From an uncultured Planctomycetaceae bacterium (lineage in GTDB: Bacteria; Planctomycetota; Planctomycetia; Planctomycetales; Planctomycetaceae): a stretch of DNA of 5,828 nucleotides. Numbering within the stretch: position 1 is the stretch's first letter; each line of letters starts with the position of its first letter. The position numbers were made by a program, and so were the translations under genes. Of this stretch, positions 1-5,667 are shown piece after piece. Location: NCBI GenBank assembly GCA_937952455.1, contig CALFYU010000292.1:1-5828 (forward strand), written 5' to 3'. Under the pieces are notes generated by a model, which made no database searches, was not told the DNA's origin, and saw only the letters and a program-made list of their open reading frames with translations.

Positions 1-755
1 CCACTCCGCTCAGCGACGTGCACAACGAATACACGATGGCGGTCGCCGCCGGCGCCGTCCGCATTCACGGCGAGGAATCCAAGACCAAGGGGAGTATCTC
101 CTTCGGAGCGGAGATCAAACAGAACTTCACCTCGGACGTGATCTACGACATCGGAGACGGGCGGCAGCGAACGGCGGGCTTCTATCTGTTGCTTGATCCC
201 TCAAAAGCCGGCATTCAAATGGCCAACGTGGTGGCCGATGCGGTCAACGAAGACACCAAACAGGAGGCCGCCAGCTTCGGAGGCCGTGACCGCAGCGATT
301 TCACCTTGGACGAACGCTTGGCCCAGGTCCGCGACGCGGGGACTATCGCCGTGGCCATTCCGCCGTCCTACCGCGACGACCCCCAGGCGTTTATCGCCAT
401 CGTGTTAGACGTACGGATCGAAGCCGCCACGAGCGATGCGCGGGTGATTGTCAACAAAACCACAAATACGGTTGTGATCTCCGGCGAAGTCGAGTTGAGC
501 CCGGTCATCGTGACACACAAAGGGCTCAAAATCGAAGTCACCGAAGATGATGCGGCCCGCATCGACGCCTTCGTCGCGCTCGTTGAAGATCAACCGGGAC
601 AAGACGGCGTAGCCGTTGCTCCGCAAGACAAGAAGTTGGCGCAATTGCTGGCCGCCATGGAACAACTCAAACTCCCCGCCGCGGACATCATCGACGTGAT
701 GCTCGCCTTGGAGAAGTCGGGCCGGCTGCATGGCCGTGTGATCGTTGTTGATTAG
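1..755 (+). CDS. flgI: Flagellar P-ring protein FlgI, C-terminal part (5' end outside window)
   Basis: FlgI polymerises in the periplasm into the P-ring, the bushing around the flagellar rod in peptidoglycan. The reading frame is open from the left edge (first full codon at 3). It reads TPLSDVHNEYTMAVAAGAV, which matches the conserved FlgI segment TPL...YAVAQGPV, so the GTG at 18 is internal and not the start. Further on are a domain-like stretch LLLDPSKAGIQMANVVADAVN, the very characteristic ARVIVNKTTNTVVISGEVEL followed by SPVIVTHKGLKIEV, and the terminal helix pair (LAQLLAAMEQL, then DIIDVMLALEKSGRLHGRVIV) that ends FlgI proteins. About 250 residues are present of a family usually near 360-380, so roughly the first third, including the Sec signal peptide, is missing from the window. 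No cysteine is seen in this part. TAG at 753-755. Identification is firm; the cut is a window edge, not a truncation. Confidence 0.93.
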   Translation, partial: TPLSDVHNEYTMAVAAGAVRIHGEESKTKGSISFGAEIKQNFTSDVIYDIGDGRQRTAGFYLLLDPSKAGIQMANVVADAVNEDTKQEAASFGGRDRSDFTLDERLAQVRDAGTIAVAIPPSYRDDPQAFIAIVLDVRIEAATSDARVIVNKTTNTVVISGEVELSPVIVTHKGLKIEVTEDDAARIDAFVALVEDQPGQDGVAVAPQDKKLAQLLAAMEQLKLPAADIIDVMLALEKSGRLHGRVIVVD

Positions 756-765
756 TCGCCGGAAA

Positions 766-783
766 TCGCATGGAACGATGCGA
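766..783 (+). repeat. Short hairpin in flgI-rod-binding gene spacer
   Basis: TCGCAT (766-771) and ATGCGA (778-783) form a perfect 6 bp stem with a 6-base loop, 10 bases after the flgI stop. No run of T follows, so it does not look like an intrinsic terminator. It could be an mRNA stabilising or processing element, or chance. Confidence 0.35.
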
Positions 784-806
784 GTCACGCTGCGAATACG
801 ATTAAG

Positions 807-813
807 AAAAGGA
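807..813 (+). promoter_or_regulatory. Ribosome binding site of the rod-binding gene
   Basis: AAAAGGA lies 8 bases before the ATG at 822 and favours this start over the ATG two codons later. Confidence 0.6.
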
Positions 814-821
814 CTTCACCC

Positions 822-1202
822 ATGGTTATGCCCATTGCCAACTCGCTGTCGCACGACATCACTGCGCAGACGCAGTTGAGCCGCACGCAGACCACCGCGC
901 CCAACGAAAAGGCGCTGGAGGAGCGGCAGACGTTTCAAAAATTCGCCGCCGGCACGTTCTATCAAACAATGTTCAAAGCGCTGCGGAGCACCGAACGGGA
1001 AACCAAATACTTTAATGGCGGCCGGGCGGAAAAAATCTTCCGCAATGAATTCGACCAGCACGTCGCGTCGACGATGGCTGAGGAGCACGGCAGCCCGTTC
1101 GCCGGACCGCTGTTCGACCAGTACAACGCCATGCGAAATCGGGAAACTATGTTGGCCGCGGCCGCCACGCCGTTGCGCACTCATCCGGGAGGGGAATCAT
1201 GA
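822..1202 (+). CDS. flgJ: Single-domain FlgJ-type rod-binding protein
   Basis: 126-residue protein matching the N-terminal rod-binding domain of FlgJ, which acts in the periplasm as a scaffold or cap during rod assembly. The hallmark region is at residues 38-102: FQKFAAGTFYQTMFKALRST, then GGRAEKIFRNEFDQHVASTM, then a glycine-containing turn and PLFDQY, equivalent to the family's LLxxMxKxMR...GGxAExxFxxMLDxxxA pattern. The muramidase/glucosaminidase half of enteric FlgJ is absent, as in many non-enteric bacteria where a separate enzyme opens the wall. Residues 1-35 are polar and probably disordered; there is no cleavable signal peptide, which fits export through the flagellar apparatus. The start ATG at 822 has a good ribosome site, AAAAGGA at 807-813; an in-frame ATG at 828 is possible but less well spaced. 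The stop overlaps the next start as ATGA. The name flgJ covers only the rod-binding half. Confidence 0.88.
   Translation: MVMPIANSLSHDITAQTQLSRTQTTAPNEKALEERQTFQKFAAGTFYQTMFKALRSTERETKYFNGGRAEKIFRNEFDQHVASTMAEEHGSPFAGPLFDQYNAMRNRETMLAAAATPLRTHPGGES
1187..1194 (+). promoter_or_regulatory. Ribosome binding site of flgN
   Basis: GGGAGGGG sits inside the last codons of the rod-binding gene, 4 bases before the ATG at 1199. The spacing is short, but the ATGA overlap implies translational coupling, so ribosomes finishing the upstream gene can restart here. Confidence 0.55.
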
Positions 1203-1687
1203 CCGAGCGCCTGCTTCAAGCCATCGGACTGTTTCTGACGCAGTTGGAAGCGGTCCAGGAGGAACTCTCCGCACTCATGGCGGAGAAACGGACCGCGATG
1301 ACACAGATTCAAGGGGATGATCTTGCGCGAATTGCCGCTGATGAGAATGTGTTGATCACGCGACTGCAAAAACTGCTGCGCGAACGGCAGCGTATTTTGG
1401 ATTTCGCGCACCAACACCGTCTCCCGTCGCAATCGCTGCTGCACGTCGTCAAAGCGGTCGCCACCGACACGCGCGACGAACTGATCGAGCGAATCGAGCG
1501 GGCACAACGGACAGCCGCCGGTCTGCGGCACGAAAGCTGGGTACACTGGATCATTTCGCATCGCTCGTTCAACCACTACACGGAGCTGATCGATCTGATC
1601 GCGCATTGCGGAACTCCGTCGCCGACCTATTCCGAAGGGGAAGACAAATCGCGTGCCGGCGGCGCGTTGCTTGATGCGTCAATTTGA
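1199..1687 (+). CDS. flgN: FlgN-family flagellar export chaperone (for FlgK and FlgL)
   Basis: 162-residue, mostly alpha-helical cytoplasmic protein. FlgN chaperones bind the C-terminal helices of FlgK and FlgL, keep them unpolymerised and deliver them to the flagellar export gate. Visible features: a long heptad-like N-terminal helix (residues 4-30), the FlgN-like stretch LARIAADENVLITRLQKLL (42-60) followed by RERQRILDF, a second helix (88-110), and a last helix with NHYTELIDL (125-133) like the C-terminal client-binding helix. The tail (138-162) is Gly/Ser-rich and ends GGALLDASI. Sequence identity to enteric FlgN is low and the call rests on size, helical pattern and position just before its two expected clients, flgK and flgL. 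ATG at 1199 overlaps the upstream stop. An alternative would be another small coiled-coil flagellar protein, but the context argues for FlgN. Confidence 0.75.
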   Translation: MTERLLQAIGLFLTQLEAVQEELSALMAEKRTAMTQIQGDDLARIAADENVLITRLQKLLRERQRILDFAHQHRLPSQSLLHVVKAVATDTRDELIERIERAQRTAAGLRHESWVHWIISHRSFNHYTELIDLIAHCGTPSPTYSEGEDKSRAGGALLDASI

Positions 1688-1688
1688 G

Positions 1689-1716
1689 GAAACTTGGTTC
1701 TGCATCGGCGCGATTC
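1689..1716 (+). promoter_or_regulatory. Weak candidate sigma-28 (FliA)-type promoter before flgK
   Basis: GAAACTTG at 1689-1696 resembles the -35 TAAAGTTT (5 of 8 bases), and CGCGATTC at 1709-1716 carries the CGAT core of GCCGATAA (4 of 8). The gap is 12 bases, one longer than the enteric optimum of 11. It would place the transcript start some 30-40 bases before flgK. FlgK is a sigma-28 target in enterics, but this match is poor and may be chance. Confidence 0.18.
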
Positions 1717-1759
1717 GGTACGTGGGTGTTGATCACACAGTCATAATGGAATTCCTGCC

Positions 1760-3460
1760 ATGGGGCTTAATAATGCATTAGCGATCGCGGGCCGATCATT
1801 GGAGGTGTTCACCGCCGGCATTGAGGTGGCGGGGAACAATATCGCCAATGCCGACACGCCGGGTTACATCCGCGAGCGGCTGCATCTCAATCCCAGCCAG
1901 GGCACGAAAAAGGGAAGCCTGATCGTCGGCGGCGGGGTGATCGTCGACGGCATTCGCCAGGAGATCGACCGATACCTGGAGACACGAATCCATACGGCGT
2001 CGTCCGACTTCTTCGGTTCGCAGGAACGCGAAGACATCTACAAGCAGCTCGAGGCCACGATCAACGAATTGACGGATGGCGACCTCTCGTCCGGTTTGAA
2101 TGACTTTCTGTCGAAAATTCAGGACCTGGCCAACCAGCCGGAGGTCGAGTCGGTTGCGGAGATTGCCGTCTTGCAAGGGGTCGAATTGGCCCGCGGGATT
2201 GCGGAATTGCGGACGCGGATCAACGATCAGCGGACCGCATTGGGGGTCAAAGTGACCGACCTGGTGAACGAAGCTAATGAATTGATCGATCGCATTGCCA
2301 AATTGAACGAGCAAATCACCGAGTCGGAAGCCGGGGGACTGCACCACAGCGACGCCGGCGGTTTGCGCTCCGAACGCTACAAGGCGATGAACCGTTTGGC
2401 GGAGATTATCCCGATCCGGGCGGTGGAACGAGAAACTGGCTATTTCGACATTTTTGTCGGCCCCGACCACTTGGTGTTGCAGGGGCAAGTCCAACATTTG
2501 GTGACCGAAGTCAGCGTCGACCGCGATGCACAGGTTCTCGATGTTCGTGTGGACGGCTCCATCTCGGAATTGCCCGGAACATCAGGGGAACTCAACGGCG
2601 TGCTCGACGGGCGGGACAACATCGTCGGTGGGTTCATCGACAAACTCGACGTCTACGTGGAAAACCTGATCTTCGAATTCAATAAGATTCACGCAGCGGG
2701 GCAGGGGAAGGTCGGTTTTGAATCGGTCACCGGAACGTACAGCGTCGACGATACGGCCGCCAGTCTCGACGACGCCGGTTTGCCCTTCATGCCCGAACAT
2801 GGCAGTTTCGAGGTGATCGTCGAAAACAAACTCACCGGTGTCCGCCAAACCACGATGATTCAGATCGACCTCGACGGCATCAATCCCGGACCGAACACCT
2901 CGCTCGACAGCCTGCGGGCCGATTTGGACGGGATCGCCAACGTCACCGCGACGATCACACCGGACCGGCGGTTGCGGCTGGCGGCCGATTCCAACTACGA
3001 AATCTACTTCGCGAATGACGATTCGGGCACACTGGCCGCCTTGGGGGTCAACACATTTTTCACAGGTTCGAGTTCGGCCGATATCGGCGTCAACCAGGCG
3101 ATCGTCAACGATACGAGTAAGTTCGCCGTGTCGCAGGGAGGCGGTCCTGGTGACGGCAGTAATGCCCTGGTGCTATCGAAATTCATCGACAACCCGGTCG
3201 CCGGACTGGGCAACTTGAATCTCGACGACTACTACGATGGGATGATCTCAGAACTGGCACAAAACTCCGCCTCAGAATCTGCCGTTCGCCAAGTGTTCGG
3301 CGGGTTTCGAAATTCATTGCTCACCCAAAAGCAACAATTTTCGGGCGTGAGCATGGATGAAGAAGCGATCAAAATCATGGAATTGCAGCGGGCCTATCAA
3401 ATGGCGGCGCGATTCATTGGCGTGATCGATGAACTGATGTCGACGCTCGTTTCGATTTGA
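1760..3460 (+). CDS. flgK: Flagellar hook-associated protein 1 FlgK
   Basis: FlgK is secreted through the flagellar channel and forms the first junction layer between hook and filament. The 566-residue length is close to the usual 550. The N-terminus is canonical: LNNALAIAGRSLEVFTAGIE, then AGNNIANADTPGYIRERL (24-41), the rod/hook-protein signature. A coiled region follows (90-190). SGELNGVLDGRD (275-286) matches the FlgK hallmark GGxLxGLLxxRD. Residues 348-435 form a beta-alpha-beta insert ending LAALGVNTFFTG, a motif common in FlgK. The C-terminus (529-566) has SGVSMDEEAIKIMELQRAYQ and ends in the D0 helix DELMSTLVSI that polymerises and is bound by FlgN. There is no cysteine, usual for exported axial proteins. 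The start ATG at 1760 has a modest GGAA site at 1748-1751 and is fixed by the conserved N-terminus. It lies 72 bp after flgN. Confidence 0.97.
   Translation: MGLNNALAIAGRSLEVFTAGIEVAGNNIANADTPGYIRERLHLNPSQGTKKGSLIVGGGVIVDGIRQEIDRYLETRIHTASSDFFGSQEREDIYKQLEATINELTDGDLSSGLNDFLSKIQDLANQPEVESVAEIAVLQGVELARGIAELRTRINDQRTALGVKVTDLVNEANELIDRIAKLNEQITESEAGGLHHSDAGGLRSERYKAMNRLAEIIPIRAVERETGYFDIFVGPDHLVLQGQVQHLVTEVSVDRDAQVLDVRVDGSISELPGTSGELNGVLDGRDNIVGGFIDKLDVYVENLIFEFNKIHAAGQGKVGFESVTGTYSVDDTAASLDDAGLPFMPEHGSFEVIVENKLTGVRQTTMIQIDLDGINPGPNTSLDSLRADLDGIANVTATITPDRRLRLAADSNYEIYFANDDSGTLAALGVNTFFTGSSSADIGVNQAIVNDTSKFAVSQGGGPGDGSNALVLSKFIDNPVAGLGNLNLDDYYDGMISELAQNSASESAVRQVFGGFRNSLLTQKQQFSGVSMDEEAIKIMELQRAYQMAARFIGVIDELMSTLVSI
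2801..3064 (+). other. Beta-alpha-beta insert module within FlgK (Flagellin_IN-like)
   Basis: Codes for residues 348-435 of FlgK: strands FEVIVEN and TTMIQIDLDG, a helix SLDSLRADLDGI, strands NVTATITPDRRLRLAAD and YEIYFAND, then LAALGVNTFF. The order of strand-strand-helix-strand-strand-LG(I/V) is the same as in the three repeats of the downstream FlgL. In FlgK this corresponds to a variable, surface-exposed domain. Confidence 0.6.
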
Positions 3461-3559
3461 GACGTGCGATTTACGCGCCAATTTCTTTCGTACCCTCCGG
3501 TGGAGCCGGGAGCTAGGAGACGATGGTCGCTCGACGGGACGTTAATTCGGGCGGTGGTG

Positions 3560-3585
3560 TCAAACTCTACCGGTCGTGCCGGTAT
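3560..3585 (+). promoter_or_regulatory. Weak candidate sigma-28-type promoter before flgL
   Basis: TCAAACTC (3560-3567) and GCCGGTAT (3578-3585) match 4 of 8 and 6 of 8 bases of TAAAGTTT and GCCGATAA, with 10 instead of 11 bases between. The -10 part is also one arm of the hairpin at 3568-3584. It would give a leader of about 100 bases before flgL. Low-quality match, recorded because the long spacer makes a separate flgL promoter plausible. Confidence 0.17.
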
Positions 3586-3608
3586 TCTTGCCCGCGCCGG
3601 GCGCGCGG
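3568..3608 (+). repeat. Two tandem GC-rich hairpins in the flgK-flgL spacer
   Basis: First hairpin: TACCGG (3568-3573), loop TCGTG, CCGGTA (3579-3584). Second: CCGCGC (3592-3597), loop CGGGC, GCGCGG (3603-3608). Both have perfect 6 bp stems and 5-base loops and stand 7 bases apart. The bases between them (TTCTTGC) contain few T, so a classical intrinsic terminator is not well supported, though partial termination or RNA stabilisation after flgK would fit. Confidence 0.45.
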
Positions 3609-3630
3609 CGTCGATACCGATGATAGGCCG

Positions 3631-3662
3631 TTCTCGATCCGTGCATCGCCGATGCGCGAGAA
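3631..3662 (+). repeat. Bulged hairpin upstream of flgL
   Basis: GTGCATC (3641-3647) pairs with GATGCGC (3651-3657), with one G-U pair and loop GCC. Across a 5-base bulge (3636-3640), TTCTC (3631-3635) pairs with GAGAA (3658-3662). This makes 12 base pairs ending 36 bases before the flgL ATG. It may act on flgL translation, which has no visible Shine-Dalgarno sequence; that is inference only. Confidence 0.4.
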
Positions 3663-3698
3663 CCGGCATGCGATCTCGAAACCCGCACGGCATTCACG

Positions 3699-5606
3699 AT
3701 GAGTCTCGGTCCGATACTTTCCGGCAGAATCCCCAACGGCATGATCGGCAGCCGTATCAATGCCAACCTCCAACAACAAACGCGGATGTTGGCACAGTTG
3801 CAGGATCAACTCGCCAGCGGGGTCAAATTTCAAATTGCCAGCGAAAATCCCGCCGCGGCCGTACGGACGATCACGCTGCAAAAGACCTTGGAGCTGCAGG
3901 CACAAAACCAGACCAACATTCAAACTGCGTCGTCGCTGCTGTCGGCCAGCGATGCGAGTATGGCCAGCGTGTCCGATGCACTCAACCGTGCCAAGGCGCT
4001 GATCGTGGCCGGCATCGGCGATTCGACATCGCAGGCGGAAAAGGATGCGATGGCGCTCGAAGCGGCTGCGCTTAAGAAACAGGTATTGAACGCGGCGAAC
4101 TCGGAGTTTCGCGGCCGGTTTCTATTCGGCGGAACCGAAACCGACGCCACGCCGTTTGTGGCGCAAGATACGTTTGTGCGTTACAACGGCGACCGGTTGA
4201 GCATCGATTCCTATGCCGACAAGAGCCTGCTCATCGCGAACAACATTGACGGCCACTCGGCATTCAACGCCCTGACCGAGCCGATCGGCAGCGACGTCAA
4301 TCCCGCCTTGACGCTCAACACGCGGATCAGCGACCTGCACGGCGGCGATGGAGCCGATTTGGGCGAGTTGACGATCACGCTTGATAATACGCCGCAAACG
4401 GTCACCGTGGACTTGAGCAGCGCAAAGACGATCAGCGACGTCAAAGCCATTCTCGAAGACGCCTTTGCCGGCCAGCCGACGACGCTTACGGTCGCAATCA
4501 ACGCGACCAACAACGGTCTGGAATTGACCCCCTCGGCCGGCAACATCGAAGTCACTGAGAGCAACGGCGGCATTACCGCCGCAAGTTTGGGGATCGTCAG
4601 CGGCCCGGCAGCCGCCATTACGGGCGGGGACCTCGACCCGACGATTTCACTCCGCACGAATCTGGCCGACTTGAACGGCGGAACCGGGATCGGCGCCACC
4701 GTAGGAAATGGTCTGTGGATTTCCAACGGCTTCAAAACCGAAGTCGTCGACATCTCGACGGCGGTCACGGTCGAAGACCTGTTCAACGCACTCGAACTGG
4801 CTGATTTGGACCTGGAATACGGCATCAACGAGTCCCGCAACGGCTTGGCGATTTCCAGCCGGCTGAGCGGGGCGGGATTCTCGATTGGCGAAAACGGCGG
4901 ACAGAATGCTGCGAACCTGGGCATTCGCACCACCGTGGAGACAACGTTGCTGGAAGATTTCAATTTTGGCAAGGGTGTTCCGGTCGATGAAGGCGTTCCG
5001 TTGGAGATTCAGCGCCGGGACGGCACCACAACCAGCATCGACCTTGCGGGCGCCAAAACCGTGCAAGACGTGTTGGACGCCATCAACGCCGAACCGAATC
5101 TGACCGCCACCTTAAACGCGGTTGGCAACGGAATTTCCATCGACGATACGTCGGTCGGCACCGATCCGCTCACAATCGAGAACTCCCCATTGGCCGAAGC
5201 CCTGGGTATCGTCGGCACGGAAGCGACCGGCCCGGGGACTCCGTTGGTCGGGACCGATACGAATCAGCGCGAAGTCCAAGGCAGCCTGACGATCCTCACC
5301 CGACTGGAAGCCGCTCTGGCCAACGGCGACGACCGTGAACTGCAGCGGCTCAATGAGATGCTCGACAAGGAGCTGCAGCGGGTGAACCTCGTCCGCGGCG
5401 AATTGGGGGGGCGGCTAAAGGTGCTCGAGGACGTCGGCAACCGCCTCGCCGATCAAGAGGTCGAAATCCGCGAAACACTCTCGCAAGAGTACGAAGTCGA
5501 CATCGCCGAAGTCATCACGCAAATCGCGCAACTGCAGTTCAATATGCAAGCTGCCTATCAAGTCTCGGCCGCGACGCTGCAGTTGAATTTGATGTCGTTC
5601 ATCTGA
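3699..5606 (+). CDS. flgL: Flagellar hook-associated protein 3 FlgL with a large repeat insertion
   Basis: FlgL forms the second hook-filament junction layer, on which flagellin polymerises. The 635 residues are about twice the usual 300-320. The N-terminal part (about 10-190) is typical: RINANLQQQTRMLAQLQDQL, ASGVKFQIASENPAAAVR, and later NSEFRGRFLFGGTETDATPF, the family's N..Y.GRYLFGG motif. The C-terminal part (525-635) has the coiled helices LNEMLDKELQRVNLVRGELGGRL and the end helix DIAEVITQIAQLQFNMQAAYQ. Residues about 200-525 are an insertion of three Flagellin_IN-like repeats; removing it leaves about 310 residues, a normal FlgL. No cysteine occurs. The frame is unbroken and base use matches the neighbours, so it is not a fusion artefact. 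The start ATG at 3699 lacks a clear ribosome site; Met15 (3741) is an in-frame alternative. Its N-terminal and C-terminal helices are the expected FlgN clients. Confidence 0.94.
   Translation: MSLGPILSGRIPNGMIGSRINANLQQQTRMLAQLQDQLASGVKFQIASENPAAAVRTITLQKTLELQAQNQTNIQTASSLLSASDASMASVSDALNRAKALIVAGIGDSTSQAEKDAMALEAAALKKQVLNAANSEFRGRFLFGGTETDATPFVAQDTFVRYNGDRLSIDSYADKSLLIANNIDGHSAFNALTEPIGSDVNPALTLNTRISDLHGGDGADLGELTITLDNTPQTVTVDLSSAKTISDVKAILEDAFAGQPTTLTVAINATNNGLELTPSAGNIEVTESNGGITAASLGIVSGPAAAITGGDLDPTISLRTNLADLNGGTGIGATVGNGLWISNGFKTEVVDISTAVTVEDLFNALELADLDLEYGINESRNGLAISSRLSGAGFSIGENGGQNAANLGIRTTVETTLLEDFNFGKGVPVDEGVPLEIQRRDGTTTSIDLAGAKTVQDVLDAINAEPNLTATLNAVGNGISIDDTSVGTDPLTIENSPLAEALGIVGTEATGPGTPLVGTDTNQREVQGSLTILTRLEAALANGDDRELQRLNEMLDKELQRVNLVRGELGGRLKVLEDVGNRLADQEVEIRETLSQEYEVDIAEVITQIAQLQFNMQAAYQVSAATLQLNLMSFI
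4311..4604 (+). other. FlgL internal module, repeat 1
   Basis: Residues 205-302 of FlgL. It starts LNTRISDLHGG, then strands ELTITLDN and TVTVDLSSAKT, helix ISDVKAILEDAF, strands TTLTVAINATNNGLELT and NIEVTES, and ends AASLGIVSG. The layout follows the Flagellin_IN motif: paired strands, helix, NGL turn, closing LGI. Confidence 0.7.
4641..4934 (+). other. FlgL internal module, repeat 2
   Basis: Residues 315-412 of FlgL. It repeats the order of module 1: LRTNLADLNGG, then TEVVDISTAVT, helix VEDLFNALELADL, strand DLEYGINESRNGLAIS, FSIGEN, and AANLGIRTT. It has the same length (98 residues) as module 1, with clear but diverged similarity. Confidence 0.7.
4950..5222 (+). other. FlgL internal module, repeat 3
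   Basis: Residues 418-508 of FlgL. It lacks the leading L.T...DL.GG element but keeps the core: PLEIQRRDGTTTSIDLAGAK, helix TVQDVLDAINAEP, strand NLTATLNAVGNGISID, LTIENS, and AEALGIVGT. It is the closest of the three to the Flagellin_IN consensus. Confidence 0.7.
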
Positions 5607-5667
5607 CCGGCTCGTCGAACGTGAGCTTACCGCTGGCAGCTGCTCGGTTCGTTTGATTAACCGGTCA
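5604..5667. terminator. Nested inverted repeat between convergent genes, possible bidirectional terminator
   Basis: Four nested arms can pair: TGACCGG (5604-5610) with CCGGTCA (5661-5667), CGAAC (5616-5620) with GTTCG (5647-5651), GAGC (5623-5626) with GCTC (5642-5645), and GCT (5632-5634) with AGC (5638-5640). Together they give 19 base pairs with small internal loops. The structure starts at the flgL stop codon and encloses the stop of the opposing gene. There is no strong T-run on either side, so function as a factor-independent terminator is uncertain, but no other terminator is visible here. Confidence 0.4.

Noticed and set aside
18..20. GTG as a start codon for the first gene
   Set aside because: The frame continues upstream to the window edge with residues TPLSD that belong to the conserved FlgI core, so the codon is internal.
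1742..1747. CATAAT as a -10 box just before flgK
   Set aside because: No -35 element at a proper distance, and the transcript would begin almost at the flgK start codon, leaving no ribosome site.
1746..1781. Short upstream frame (ATG at 1746, 12 codons with stop) overlapping the flgK start
   Set aside because: No ribosome site precedes it, and a single short frame of this size is expected by chance.
1796..2497. 233-codon open frame on the minus strand, opposite flgK
   Set aside because: Antisense to conserved FlgK sequence, with a translation rich in Q, R, V and F typical of a shadow frame; no domain or ribosome site was recognised.
3397..3693. 98-codon minus-strand frame covering most of the flgK-flgL spacer
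   Set aside because: It overlaps the conserved flgK 3' end and shows no recognisable domain; hairpins explain the spacer better.
3786..3798. TGGCAC followed by TTGC, recalling a sigma-54 promoter
   Set aside because: Only 2 bases separate the two boxes, where sigma-54 promoters have about 5, and it is inside flgL coding sequence.
3464..4075. 203-codon + strand frame across the flgK-flgL spacer and into flgL
   Set aside because: The translation is Arg/Gln/His-rich low-order sequence. More than half overlaps the conserved FlgL N-terminus in another frame, so it is not a gene.
4211..4972. 253-codon open frame on the minus strand, opposite flgL
   Set aside because: It lies wholly antisense to the well-supported FlgL insertion. 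Its Ser/Pro/Val-rich translation fits a by-product of flgL codon bias, and it has no recognisable domain.
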